The position numbers and the translations under genes are program-made. A stretch of DNA of 64,000 bases from Sophora flavescens. Lineage: Eukaryota > Streptophyta > Magnoliopsida > Fabales > Fabaceae. Position 1 is the first letter of the stretch, and the number at the start of each line of letters is the position of its first letter. Positions 9,601-20,981 of the stretch are shown here, piece after piece. The stretch covers positions 22,397,630 through 22,461,629 of the forward strand of contig CM061069.1 of NCBI GenBank assembly GCA_030762895.1. Reading direction: 5' to 3'. Under the pieces are notes generated by a model. The model did not search any database, was not told the origin of the DNA, and saw nothing but the letters and a program-made list of their open reading frames with translations.

Positions 9601-10763
9601 AGTTTTACATGCATTACTTGGCAGACGTGCTTGAGTTGAACTTTGTACCTTGATGTACAATGTACCATGTGTACGACTACAACAATAGTTGGACAGTTGA
9701 CACAAGGGGTCGTATGACTAGCTGCAATAGTTGTTTGAGTGGCTATCATATGAGGTTGGATAATACTTGTGCATAGCTGCAATAGCTGTTTGAGTGGTTA
9801 TTGCACAAGAAATATAGAAGTGTACAACTGCAATAGCTGTTTGAGTGGTTGTCATAGAGGGGTCGTGTGAACAGTTGCAATAGCTGTTTGAGCAATGGTC
9901 ACATGAGGTTGAGGTGGATTATCCGAAAATGTAACATGGAAATTTGAAAGTTGACCATTATTTCTTTCATTGACAATGTGTCATGTAAAGATCCTGATAT
10001 GCTCAAATGAAAAGAAGTTGGGATCTACAGAGATTAGATATCAAAGAATGTTGAATATTGAAGTGTCATGCATTTTTTATAAGTGACGATGGCTGTTGGG
10101 TATGAATCCCCTTGATAAACTATGATTTTTATGTTGATAAATTTCATGTGTTGTGAATATATATGTATATGTTGTTTTCTTTTTTTGTGTCGTGCATGTG
10201 GTTATCGTGATAAAAATCATTTGTCGGTATCTCACCCTTGCGATATATCTATGTGGTCTTGTGTCGTACCTTGGTACGTGACTGCAGATGATGCTGAGGG
10301 GTTCTTTGCCCCACTCGGAGGGATTAATTCTAACTTTGAAGGAGGTTGAGTAACTGGAAGAACCATGGAGGTCTTTTCCAGTAAGAGTCTCATAGTATGA
10401 CCAGCTTAGTCTATCGAGTCAATTTTATTTTGGAGAAGGTCATAAATTGTTGTATTATGACTCTGAGAGTCTTTCTTGGATTGTTGTTATAACCATGAAT
10501 TTTATTTACAGATGTTTTAAAATTCTGACCAGGAATTAGCTTATCCATTTAGTAAATATGATAGTGTAAAATAGGTTTACTGTTGTAATGTGTGTGTCAC
10601 ATTTTCAAAGTAAACCAAAGAAGGGAGAAATATATTGTTTTTTACCCCATTTCCTGACTTATACAAAATTATAGAAAATCATTTTTTGAAAGCAACCAGC
10701 TGTTTTATTTGAAGTTTTATTTTCTGCACGTGTTCACGAGGTAATGCCCAAGGGGGTGTTACA
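6642..10763 (+). mobile_element. Long solo-LTR-like element A inserted in the outer gag
   Basis: The ends are TTTAACACCCCAG (left) and GGGGGTGTTACA (right), degraded forms of a TGTAACACCCC...GGGGTGTTACA LTR terminus that is intact at 39565. It splits the outer gag frame. Flanks atttc (6637-6641) and ggttc (10764-10768) may be a decayed target duplication. No protein-coding domain is found in 4.1 kb. A C/T-rich leader at 7140-7560 with a GTGAGTG donor at 7550 may be a transcribed promoter region. It shares sequence with the inverted fragment at 36300-39565. Such long LTRs occur in Tekay/Del chromoviruses; that assignment is inference. Confidence 0.6.
9700..9905. repeat. Tandem repeat in LTR A, about four copies of 50-57 bases
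   Basis: The unit contains GCTGCAATAGCTGTTTGAG followed by TGGTT and a variable AT-rich tail. Copies begin near 9720, 9776, 9826 and 9877. Just upstream (9348-9415) a second short repeat, GTTGTTGTGGACTTTGTGTC, occurs twice. Confidence 0.75.
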
Positions 10764-11009
10764 GGTTCCTTTTCTCGATGACTTACGGTGTGTGTTGTTG
10801 TTGCTGAGATCAGTGGGAGGTTTGGACGTTTTGCCTTGCTCGTCCATTTTCTGAACCTCCTTCTCCTCCTCCCGGCACCTGAGTTCATCCAGGCAAGCCC
10901 TCATGTAAGAATTCTCCTGACGCAGCTCCTCCATGGCGGCCATTAGAGCTTGTATGACCGCGTTTGGGATGCCCCCCCGGCCCCCTCCTCCGTTGCGAGT
11001 GTGAACCAT
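10764..11009 (-). pseudogene. N-terminal gag of the outer gypsy element
   Basis: The - strand ATG at 11007-11009 starts MVHTRNGGGGRGGIPNAVIQ and continues as a Glu/Arg-rich coiled-coil-like stretch (ALMAAMEELRQENSYMRA) to SSRKGT, where the solo LTR A interrupts it. MVHTRNG is a usual start of plant gypsy Gag proteins. The frame resumes at 6641 with the Gag core. The element's PBS and LTR lie at 43653-44133, displaced by the nested gypsy element. The gene is broken by two insertions and a truncation. Confidence 0.75.
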
Positions 11010-12020
11010 GACAAACTAAGAAAATAGTGCGATGAGGGAAACGTTTTACTTTGCTGATGGTGTGAATCCGCAAATGTACGGCTTCGTCGTCAAGTAATAA
11101 AAAGATCGAATCCACAGGGACCGTGATTTTGAACATCAATTAACTGTCAAATCAATTAAACTAAACAAGGAAAGATTTGGTTTTTGAAATTTAAATCAAG
11201 TAACATATCAATCGCAATCAAACAAAATCAAGAATAAATAGGAAATTAAATCAAATTGGTTGTTTTCAATTCAAAAGGAATTTCCAGGAATTGGGTTACC
11301 AACAAGACCGCTTATGCTACTAAATTGATCACCCTTTTGATAATTAACAAAATGCTTTAAAGGTGAATTTATCCTAATATAGTTAATGTTCCCTCTCGAG
11401 ATACAAGAATCGTGCCCAATTAAACCAACCCCTACTCTCGTGGTAATTGTATTTAAATTGGACTCATTGAGGTTTGTGACAATTCAATGAACCATCGAAG
11501 GACCGCTTCTAACTCTCGTGATTTAAGTCCTAAGTTCAATCCCTATAGATCCAATACCTAAGTTCACTTCTCAGTTCATCCTTAGTGTATCTATGACATG
11601 CAAATAAGTGCGCACCAAATTCACAAGTAATTATAACAAAAGGAATTAAATCAAAAAGCAAATTGAAATTAACAAAGGGAAAACATCAATTCATAACATA
11701 AAACAAGTCTTGGGCATAGCTCCAATTCCTAGAAATAAGAGAACTACTCAAGCATTGCCATGGTGATAGCAATCTTGATCAAAAGCAACATAAAAATCCT
11801 AAGAGAAAGAAAGAAGAAATTGGAGGAGAAGAGAGATCGCAATCCTAAAGCCAATGCCTCCAAAGAGCAGCAAAAGATCCCTATTTTCGAGTCTAATTAT
11901 CCTTTTTAAAGTGTAGGTCAACTTGGGATTAAAGCCCATTACAAATCAGATCAAATTAGATAAAAAAAAAATTTTTTTGTCGCGTCATGGCCGTGACGCC
12001 TGTCAGGGCCAGGCCGTGAC

Positions 12021-15000
12021 TGAAATAACCTGATTTTTAATTATGTTATTCAACTAGTTAAAATATAATTATTTATATTAAAATCTGAGAGTTAGAAAAT
12101 GATTTTTTAAATAAAATAAAATTATATTCATACTCTACCTTATGGTAGAAGATTACAGTAAAATTTTGGGTTGAAAATTCAGACGGAACTCGGTCTGCGT
12201 TTTCACTGACAGTAAGATTTTACTGAGCAGAAACCCTAATTTTGACTCGTGAACGAAATGGTTAGGTTTTATATTTCGCTCTGAACAATTTTCTGTATAT
12301 TGAAAAAAATTCGTTGGGAATGAAATAATATTATTTTATTCGGGCATAATCCTTAAGGAAAACGCATAAAACCTAAGTCGGGGAATAAGTAGGGTAAACG
12401 AGGAGTCGAGTATGGAGCTGAGGTATTAGAAGCAATTAATTTAGTCGAGGGGATAAGGGGACAAGCATTAAATGCTAGTAATCATGAGTTTTCAAGTGAA
12501 ATGACCAAAATACCCCTAAGCTTAACCTAACCTATTCTAGTTAGATTTTAACCATGGTTAAGGCAAACAAAGGTTAGTTTTTGTGGCCCAAAATCAGCCA
12601 CACCCTTCACTAATTATTGACCACATAAATTTAACCATGGTCACTAATTAACTCTAGTTAAGTTATTATTAAATATAGTTAAGCTATTATATTATTTTCT
12701 AACTTAACCATGCTTAATTAAACTCAACCATGGTTCCTTTTTAACATTAAACAAAGCATTTTTTCCCTCACTCATCCTCTCATTTTTGTGGCTGCCACAC
12801 CCTTCCCACACTTAACTAAAGTTCATTTTTCTTTGAGTCATTTCTCACCAAAAACACTAAGAACACCATTGTTGTTCTTGTAAAGTTCTTCATCTTTCTT
12901 CAAGTTCTTCATCAAATCTCTTCATTCCAAGGTGAGGATCATGTTCCTCATCATATTAGCTTCATTAATCATCCATCAAACTCCATTTTTATCAACTATT
13001 TCACAAATTCCTATTTCTAGATCTAGATTTTCAAATAATTCTAGAAAATTGTAAAAAAAAATTATTTTGATGTGAAACCAATTGCTATGATATAAATGAC
13101 TTCTACTTTCATCATCTAAGAGCATGAAAGAAAAATCATTTTCCTTCCTATTTTCCCTCATAAGGTCGAATCCATGTAGTTGTAGGCAAAGGAGATTTTG
13201 TTCAACTTTTAACTTAGATGAGGTTGGTTATAAGCTCTCTAGGGTTTATATGTTCTAAATCTAAGAGTTTGAAAACAACAAAAATTTCTAACTAAATTTT
13301 CTAGCCTTGTCCGAATTTGTGCTCATATAGGCTAAATGAGTTTTCTTCAATCTGTAAGTGGATAATGATTTGTATCAACTATATGAGGTGTATAAGTTCA
13401 AGATCCCAGAGTTTGTGAGCAAAATGAATATCTAGCATATTTTACTTATTATGGCCGAAACCCTAACCTTAGAGGTTATAGGATTTTGTTTCATATTTTT
13501 AACATGTAACAATTTATCTATGATGGTTAATACTATAGTAACTAGAATCCAAAAGATGGAGTTGAGAAAATAACCCTAGCCCTATTAATGACTCATGGTT
13601 GAACCTAGCACAATATGTAAATAGTTGGATCTGTTTGATTAACATATTTGTATGTTGAATTTGGTTGAAGGTTGAATTGTTAACCTGTGGTCTAGTAACG
13701 AGGATTGAGAAGTTCGAGAAATCCGGAGATAAGTTCAGGTGGGGGAAAGAACCAATCTACCATCGGAATGGATAAGTAGTGTATGATATAATAATTGTGT
13801 AGGGCGACCTAAACCCTACTAGTGGTCGAGTAATCGACAAGACCAAAATCACGTTGAATGCTTTTCTGAAAAATCAGTGATGATTTGGGGATTGTATGAT
13901 GTGCTGATTGTGATGAATTGCTTTATGGAATATTTTGTTGATTAATGTGTTATGCATTATCTGCCTGGTTTAATATTGTGCTTAGTGGACTTTGAAGCAA
14001 AGATATATGTTGTTCGGGAGATATTTGTTTGGGTGAGAGAATGAATTGACTTAGAGGTGCCTAGCCTAAATTATCATTTTATAGATGAGAGATGACATAG
14101 AATATGTGTTGAGGCTATGATGGAAGGTGGAGGCATTAGGCTGTTATTGATCAAAGTCAGTGAGATTCATAGGTTTGTATAGTTGCTTATAATCGTGTGT
14201 TTGAGATACACGAGGTTCGAAGTACTCGCGGGACCGTTCCAAATTAGATTTAAGTTGTGCAGCTATAATGGCATTGCTTTGCATGAGCACCCTCGAGAGA
14301 GAACCAAGGTGTGCACCGACTGCGCTGTGCAACTATAGTGTCATTGCTTTGCTAGAACATTCTTACCATGGATGAGGGTGTGCACCGACTGTGCTGTGCA
14401 TCAATAGTGTCATTGATATTCATGAGCACCCTTGAACAAGGGTGTGCATCGACTGTGCTGTGCAGCTATAGTGTCATTGCTTTGCATGAGCATTCTCCCA
14501 TGGATGAGGTTGTGCATCGACTAATGGAGACGAGTCGCTTGGACTACCGACTGACATTCCCAACGAGGGATGTGTGACAAGATTGGTAGTGGCCACGTCA
14601 GCATAAAGGTTTAGATTACATGAGTTGAGGGTAGAGGATGATATCGTAAATTGAGGATTGATGTTGATTTGGAGTGATGATTGTCTGTGACAATTGCTAT
14701 ATAATATACTATGACTCATTTCCGCTTTTGATGATAGAACTGTTTCTTATCCCCTGTATTTTTCTATATGTTGTATTTTTATTTTATTATGGGATCGTAC
14801 GAAAAGACCCTGTGGATGACCTGAATGAGGAGGACTTGGATGGAACTCCTTACGAACCAGAGGTCGGAGGACGAGCTGTGAACCACGGTGATAAAGTTTA
14901 GGATGTATGGATAGTGTGTCTTGTGAGACGTTTTATATTTTCCGCTTAAGTTAGTTGTATAATTATATACCTATTAGGGATCCTACTAATGGGATACCCT

Positions 15001-15202
15001 AAATAGTGTTTTTGTTAATTCTGAGGCAAGACATATGTGTATGTACAACATAACCATGGTGTGATGTTTTAAGTATTTGAAGTGGTATGTTTATTAACTT
15101 AAATTTTTAATTTTTACATATTTTCACGTTAAGCTCACGATTAAATGATTAAATAATGAGGCTTTAATCTAATAACACAACGGGACACAACGGGGTGTCT
15201 CA
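12021..15202. mobile_element. Solo LTR B (3,182 bases) with perfect 5-base target duplication
   Basis: The intact sister LTR at 43240-43290 shows the empty site: CAGGCCGTGAC runs straight on into the next bases. Here the site is duplicated as gtgac at 12016-12020 and 15203-15207. The insert starts TGAAATAACCTGATTTTT and ends CGGGGTGTCTCA. It has no coding domain. The ends resemble those of LTR A and C, so it probably belongs to the same broad group of long-LTR elements. The orientation is not certain. Confidence 0.85.
14260..14525. repeat. Tandem repeat in solo LTR B, four copies of about 68 bases
   Basis: The unit reads roughly GTGCACCGACTGTGCTGTGC, then AGCTATAGTGTCATTGCTTT and GCATGAGCA. 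Copies begin near 14262, 14325, 14392 and 14456. It lies at the same relative place as the tandem repeats in LTR A. Confidence 0.75.
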
Positions 15203-15577
15203 GTGACAGCTTCTGACTTTTCAATTTCTCATAATTCTTTCCTATCATGGTTGTGACGCCCGTCATGGCCAGGCTGTGACAGCTTCTGATTGTTGGATTC
15301 TTCTTTTTCTTCAATTGTGAGCGATCATGGGATCACCCCCAGGTCGTGATGGCTTCTGCCTTGCTTGTGTTTCATGCTTTTAAAGTTCCATCTTCAAGAA
15401 AGCTCCAAATCAACTGGCCTTAAGCGTTTTCATCATGAATTCCTGCACACAAACACCACAAAACCGCCTTACCCGTTTCAAAGGAAAAACTAACAAATAA
15501 CAATATAAAAAATGCCTAATCTACATGAAAATGCATGCAAAATGATGATGAATTATGATGTGAAATCACACTCATCA

Positions 15578-17209
15578 AACTAACCCAAGATTAATATTTT
15601 GCTTGTCCTGAGGTAATAACTAAGGCCAGACAAGATAAACAGTTAGAGCACCGACAGTGAACCAAGGACCCGAGTACAAATCCAAGTAATAGGCATATCC
15701 AAATAAATAACAAAAAGACAATCAATTTCTAATCCAATTAGAAGCTTAGGTTCCCTAAATTTTTGTCTCTCACTATTTTGGACACTCTTCTCACCTCACT
15801 CGAGTGTTTAGGGACATATGACAATTCGCTCAATTTCCTCAAGGATAGTACCCTACCATAAGCTTGACTATTAACCAAAATCTCTACTTTGTTAATGAAA
15901 ACACATAAGAATCAAGAGGTCTTTCATTTTTGTTGTAATGGGGCCATGGAGATTAATCGTTAGGTGGGGAAACCAAGAAAAGAAAAATTCAAGAAGGCTA
16001 AACAAAATATCAAACAATGCAAAGTAAGACAACCTTCTAAAATACCTTTTTGGGCTTTAATTCACTTTTCCACCTTTCTTTCTTCTTCTTTTTTTCATTT
16101 TATTTCTCACTTTCTTTTTCTCATCCCCTTCTCATTTTTTTGTTTATTTCTTTCTTTAACATTCTCATCAATTTGGAGAAGGCGAGATTTCCAACTCAAG
16201 AGAAATATATTTTTTTTTCCATCCCACAACTTTTCAAACTACATTCTTGCCCTTTTTGCTATACTTTAAAAGGTATCATACCATGCATCATTTATAAAAA
16301 ACAATCAAGGTACCAAGAAAAACATTTTTTTAATCTCAAAATTGGGCAACTAAGGGGTAGCATTCAATCATTCAAAGCTCAGAAGGCCAGAAAAATACCT
16401 AGTGCCTCAATCGTTTTCAAATATGTTTTCAAAAATTTCGAAGTTTCAAAACGGTTTCAAGTCAAGTTCTATAGAATACAATCCAAGAGGAATAAAACAC
16501 TCAATCACAAAGAATGGGGCCAATTTAGTGAGTACCCCTTTTAGGCTCAAGATCTCACATTTAGTAGTTTAAAATTAATGAGACACACAAATTCAAGGAA
16601 CCACATGCTAATTAACAATCATCAAAAGATCATCTCTAGAATTTTAATTTTTTTAGCCTATCACAAGAACACAAAAATTTGGTTCAAGAATTCACTGTCT
16701 CAATTCATTTGGCACAAAGTTCTCACAATAGGATGCAATTTCTAAACAAGGGGAAATCTAATGATGTGATCATGCAAAACTACTCATAAATGAATGCAAC
16801 ATGAAGAATGCAATATGCAAGAATGAAAAATAATACCCCTACCCCAAGCTTAAAAACTTACATTGTACCCAATGTACATAATCAAGTCGAAGAGAGGAGA
16901 AAATGGAGCAACTCAGTGTGGCGGAGGTGGGTGCTGGCTCAGATGTCAGTCATAGAGCTGCTGGAGCAAAATCCTCTGGTTCACACCCGTGAAGTGTGTC
17001 ATGGCTAGGGCGTGATTGGTTCTAACTTTTACTTCTCTGCCCTTCTTTTTTTTCAACCTGCAAACAAACTTGGCAAAACCATCAATAGTGATCTCTCTTC
17101 TCTAAACTTATCAATTTATTCAAAACAAATAAAAACAAAATAGCAAGAAAAGAAAACTTGGGTTGCCTCCCAAGAAGCGCTTATTTATGGTCTTAAGCTT
17201 GACCATACT
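15578..17209 (-). mobile_element. 3' internal non-coding region of gypsy element 2
   Basis: No gene is seen. On the - strand this stretch lies between the protease gene and the 3' LTR. It includes GCGCTTCTTGGGAGGCAACC (17160-17181, - strand), a hallmark just after the coding region in Athila-like elements, and ends in CTTGGGTTAGTT before the LTR start, a weak polypurine tract. A + strand frame of 164 codons at 16050-16544 is low-complexity antisense and is not a gene. The last five bases (17205-17209, atact) are the copia target duplication. Confidence 0.65.
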
Positions 17210-18406
17210 TGTGGATGCTATGTACTTTCGGGAAATTATTTTTGATGATGAGCAACAAAAGCAAAACAACTAATTGAGAAAATGAAAGTGCAAGATCAAA
17301 GAAAGATCATCCAAGACCAAGAGAAGAACTTCAAGGGTATATATAGCTTAAGTTTGGTCTTAGGATTATTTGTAAGATTCAAGTGTAGGATTGAATATTA
17401 AAATTGAAATAACTAAAATTGGTTTTAAAATTGAAAATGGGCTTAAGGTTTTTCAAAAACTTGGAAAAATGTTTTCAATAATTTATGAAATGAGCTAAAG
17501 GTTAAAAATGATTTTCATAAGTGTTAAGAATGTTCTTAAGGTGTCAAAACATCATTTTTCTGTTAAATGAACTAATATAATCGATTATCATATGACCCAT
17601 AATCGATTATTGGCTTCTGAAAAACTCATAACAGCAAACAGACAGCTCATAATTGATTATCTGATGCCCATAATCGATTATCTTTTGAATTTTTCAGTTC
17701 TGGCAGAAAGCTGATAATTGATTATCTGTCAGGCAATAACATTATTTTTGGCTCATATAATCGATTACAGGATTACTCATAATCGATTATACGTCGCAGA
17801 AAGTGCAGAAAATGCGTGACAGTTGTACAAAACGGTCATATTTTCACCCCTCACTATAAATACCCTACAGTAACTCCGAAAACCCTAGGTTACTACTCTT
17901 AGAACACTTGAACAACAACTCTAACCTCAATAATCAATCTTTCACTCTTGAGATCAAGATTTGAGCCAATCCTACACAAGATTCATGGTGTGCTTCAACT
18001 TGTATTGTTCAACCTTTTGAGGTATTCTTTTTTGTAATCATTTTTGCTTGATTTTGTTGGTTAAAGAGAGTGAGGAATCTCTCTAGTTTGTGATTGTAAC
18101 AAGGGTGAGGTATCCCTTGGTTTGATTTAGCGGCTCTTGCACAAGGGTGGGGGATCCCAAGTGAAGAGTGCTCAAGTTTGTAAAGCTTGGATTTGCTTTA
18201 GTGGAAAATACTGACAAATGTATTGTGGGGACTGGATGTAGGTCACTCAAGGGAGTGATTGAACCAGTATAATCGATTGTGTGATTTTCTCTTCCTTTTT
18301 CTTTTTACAATTTCTCAAAAATTAGTCTAGGTCACAAAAATGAGACAAAAATTTTAAGATCTCAATTCACCCCAAACCCTCTTGAGATTGAAGCCACTTG
18401 GTAACA
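17210..18406 (+). mobile_element. 5' LTR of the copia element
   Basis: 1,197 bases from TGTGGATGC to GGTAACA. It holds seven or more copies of the palindrome AATCGATTAT or a variant (17578-17790, again at 18271), followed by CACTATAAATACCC near 17853, a plausible TATA box. The last 145 bases match the 3' LTR remnant at 39566-39732. Confidence 0.85.
17578..17790. repeat. Cluster of ATAATCGATTAT palindromes in the copia LTR promoter region
   Basis: Copies occur at about 17579, 17610, 17650, 17671, 17714, 17758 and 17779, as ATAATCGATTAT or with a single change (ATAATTGATTAT). They lie 60-280 bases upstream of the TATA-like sequence. Confidence 0.8.
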
Positions 18407-18408
18407 AG

Positions 18409-18420
18409 TGGTATCAAGTG
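18409..18420 (+). other. Primer-binding site of the copia element
   Basis: TGGTATCAAGTG lies two bases after the LTR end. TGGTATCA is the usual start of the initiator-Met tRNA primer site in plant copia elements; the last bases deviate. Confidence 0.75.
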
Positions 18421-19217
18421 AGAACTCTTATTTATTACGAGAAATGAGAACTCTTAATAATAACCATTAGATTTTATTTAACGGCCCAGATTGTTACTTC
18501 TAACTTGAAAATCACGTGACCCCTATTATGAGAAATGTTTTCTCCTTTTTTTTGATCTCCACAGTAACTCATCCTCCTCCTTTATTATATGTCGCAGTCT
18601 TGTTAACACCATGGACACCACACCATCTTATCTCTCCCATTGCCCAGACCTCCGCAGTACTCTGCCACGGTTCTGAACCCAGATCTCCGCCCGATGTCTT
18701 TCCTTTGTTTACCACACCATCACCCATCCAAACGCCTTCTCTCTCCTGTCGCTGAGATCTCCGACGTCCTCCGTCGCGGGTAGGGATACCGCATTGGAGC
18801 AGTGACACGTTCGCACGATAGCTTGAGGCACGGCAGATGGCGAGCTGGATTTGTGGTGGCTGGAATGATGCCAAGAGGCCTGGTTCGTGGTGCTTACTCG
18901 GCGGCGGTTGGGCTAGTACGACGGCTAGGCAGAGGTCGTGGTGATGATGAGGTTATGGTGGAGGATATCATTTAACGCATATTCAGAAGGGTGTTCTCCA
19001 CCCAGACCTCCTTCTTCCGTCACCAATTGATCTGAAGAACCTAGATCTCCGCCCCACACCTTTCCTTGGTTTCCCGCACCACCACCCAACCAAATCTCTC
19101 TTCGTTCCGTCGTACGCTGCGGCTACCAAGTCATCATTTGAACATTTGCAATTTTGGGAGGTGGGACACTTTGCATCTATTCAGTTATTAAGCTGTTGTT
19201 GCCAGGGTTTCAAAATG

Positions 19218-19405
19218 CGGTCCGCAACCGCTAATGCGGCCGCAATATTGCGGTTGCGGACCGCACCGCAACGGCATCGAGCCGCAATTGCGGTGGGAAT
19301 CCAAATCACCCGTTACGGCCGCAACGTAACGGCGTAACGGCCGCAACGTAACGGCGTAACGGCCGCAACGTAACGCCGTAACGGCCGCAACGGCCGCATC
19401 AGCCG
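19218..19405. repeat. GC-rich subterminal repeats at the left hAT end
   Basis: Copies of CGGCCGCAACGTAACGGCGT follow one another at about 19317-19390 with a 20-24 base period, after several GCGGNCGCAA motifs. A smaller set, GCAGCGGCCGCAATGACCGC, lies at 24558-24635 on the other side. Such repeats near hAT ends are usually transposase-binding sites; that role is inferred. Confidence 0.8.
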
Positions 19406-19799
19406 CAACGGGGTTCCAAAAGCAGACAGAGCCAAGAGAAAAACAGAGCAAAAGCAAACAGAGCAGAGCCAAAAGCAAAGAGCCAAAACGAAAAAGGCCA
19501 AAACAGTTTCAATGGAATCAAATTCTCAGAATGAATCAGACAAAATCAATTCAAAATCTATTTGTTCAGATTATATTCTCTTAACCTTTTGCCTTTATCT
19601 CCTTTTGCTTTATGCTTCTGCTGGTTCACTTCACTTCTTCACTCAGACTCTGTCTCAATCTTTCATCTGCTTCACTTCACTCGTATAGTATAACCTCTTC
19701 GATCATTCCTCAGTCTCACACTCCTCCAGTGGTTCTGCATCTGCTCATCTGCTCAGGTAAGATCTTCATTTCCTCCTTTGCTCTGCCGTCGTCCTCCGG

Positions 19800-20575
19800 G
19801 TGTGGGGTTCGGTGGGTGAGTCCTTGAGACCGTGACCGTGAGTCCGTGATCGAGGAGGAGGCCGTGAGGTGGAGGCCCGAAACCGTGGGTCGTGAGGCGG
19901 AGCCTGAGTCTGAGAGAGAGAGGGGGAGGCCGAGCTCGAGAGAGGGGGGGGGCCGAGGGTGGCCGCGATCCGGGTTTTGGCCGGTGGGTAGCCGCGACGC
20001 CGACGAGTGGACGGAGGAGGAGGGAGGGTAACCGAAGAGGGGTGAGTGGTGAGTGGTGGTCGGTGAGTGCCGTGCCACCGTGGTGAGGGACGAGAAACAG
20101 AGGAGGGTTGCGGATCCATGCAGCTAGGGTTGCGAAAAAAAAGAAAAAAAAAAAAGAAAGAGGGGGGAAGAAGAAGAGGTGAGACGTGAGAGACTGTGAC
20201 TCTGTGAGAGTGAGTGAGAGTCTGAGAGACTGAGCTGAGACCGTGAGGGACGAGACTCGAGAGAGGGTCATCAGAGACTCAGAGTCGGAGGGACAAGGGA
20301 GGAACCGAGGAAGACCGAAGGGGGACAGGGGAAGGGGAAGAAATGGTGAGGACCGTGACTCCGTGAGGCGTGAGGTGAGGGACAGGGGAAGAAACGGTGA
20401 GGAACTGAGGACCGTGAGGCGTGAGGTGAGGCCGTGAGGGACAGCCGGACAGGGGAAGACCGAAGAAATGATGGGGAAGAAATGGTGAGGAGGAAGAAAT
20501 GGTGAGGATTGAGGAACCGTGAGGGAAGAAACGAGAGTCAGAGAGAGGATAAGAAGAATCCAGAACCAATCTTAT
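19800..20575. repeat. G/A-rich CCGTGAGG repeat region in the hAT 5' leader
   Basis: Irregular repeats of GACCGTGAGG, GTGAGGGACAGGGGAAG and GAGTCTGAGAG give a strongly strand-biased, purine-rich stretch, followed by a (TG)n run at 20582-20597. The antisense frames across it (up to 172 codons) are Pro/Ser/Leu-rich by-products. It may be the promoter or leader of the transposase gene. Confidence 0.6.
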
Positions 20576-20981
20576 CCACTTGTGTGTGTGTGTGTGTGGG
20601 TTGGGTGAATTGGGTGGGTGTAATTTATTGGGAGGGAATTATTTTTTAATTAAAAATTTTAGGTGGGAAATTAATTAAGATTTGTGAATAATATAGGAAA
20701 AATTTGAGAGAGAAATAAAATATATATTGATATATTAATGTAATTACTGATTTAGTATATGTTTAGCTAGTATTTATTGTTCAAATTATATGCTAATAAA
20801 TGATTTGTTGTATTAAATAATTTACTGTAATTATTAATTAGATTATCTGTGTTTTGCTAATTACTAGTTTATATAAAAGTTTTCTTTTTGAAGGCTAGTT
20901 TAGATTAAAGTTGTAAGTTTGGTTAAATTATTGATTGATGTTTATTTATAAATATTGAACAGGTTGTATAAAATTTACACA

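Larger units (their letters stand above)
11055..15577 (-). mobile_element. 3' LTR of gypsy element 2, split by solo LTR B
   Basis: About 1,336 bases match the 5' LTR at 42316-43647 nearly base for base once 12021-15207 is removed. The two copies differ by scattered substitutions and small indels, so the insertion is not very recent. Confidence 0.9.

Noticed and set aside
9700..9905. Possible CRISPR-like array
   Set aside because: The units are imperfect, contiguous tandem repeats inside a plant LTR, without unique spacers; CRISPR is not expected in a nuclear plant genome.
10122..10349. + strand frame of 75 codons in LTR A
   Set aside because: It has no recognisable domain and lies in LTR sequence that is otherwise non-coding.
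16050..16544. + strand open frame of 164 codons
   Set aside because: It is Phe/Ser/Lys-rich low complexity, antisense to the non-coding 3' part of gypsy 2, with no recognisable domain.
19716..20271. - strand open frames of 117-172 codons rich in Pro, Ser and Leu
   Set aside because: They are the antisense of the purine-rich repeat leader of the hAT element; three frames are open at once, which reflects composition and not coding.
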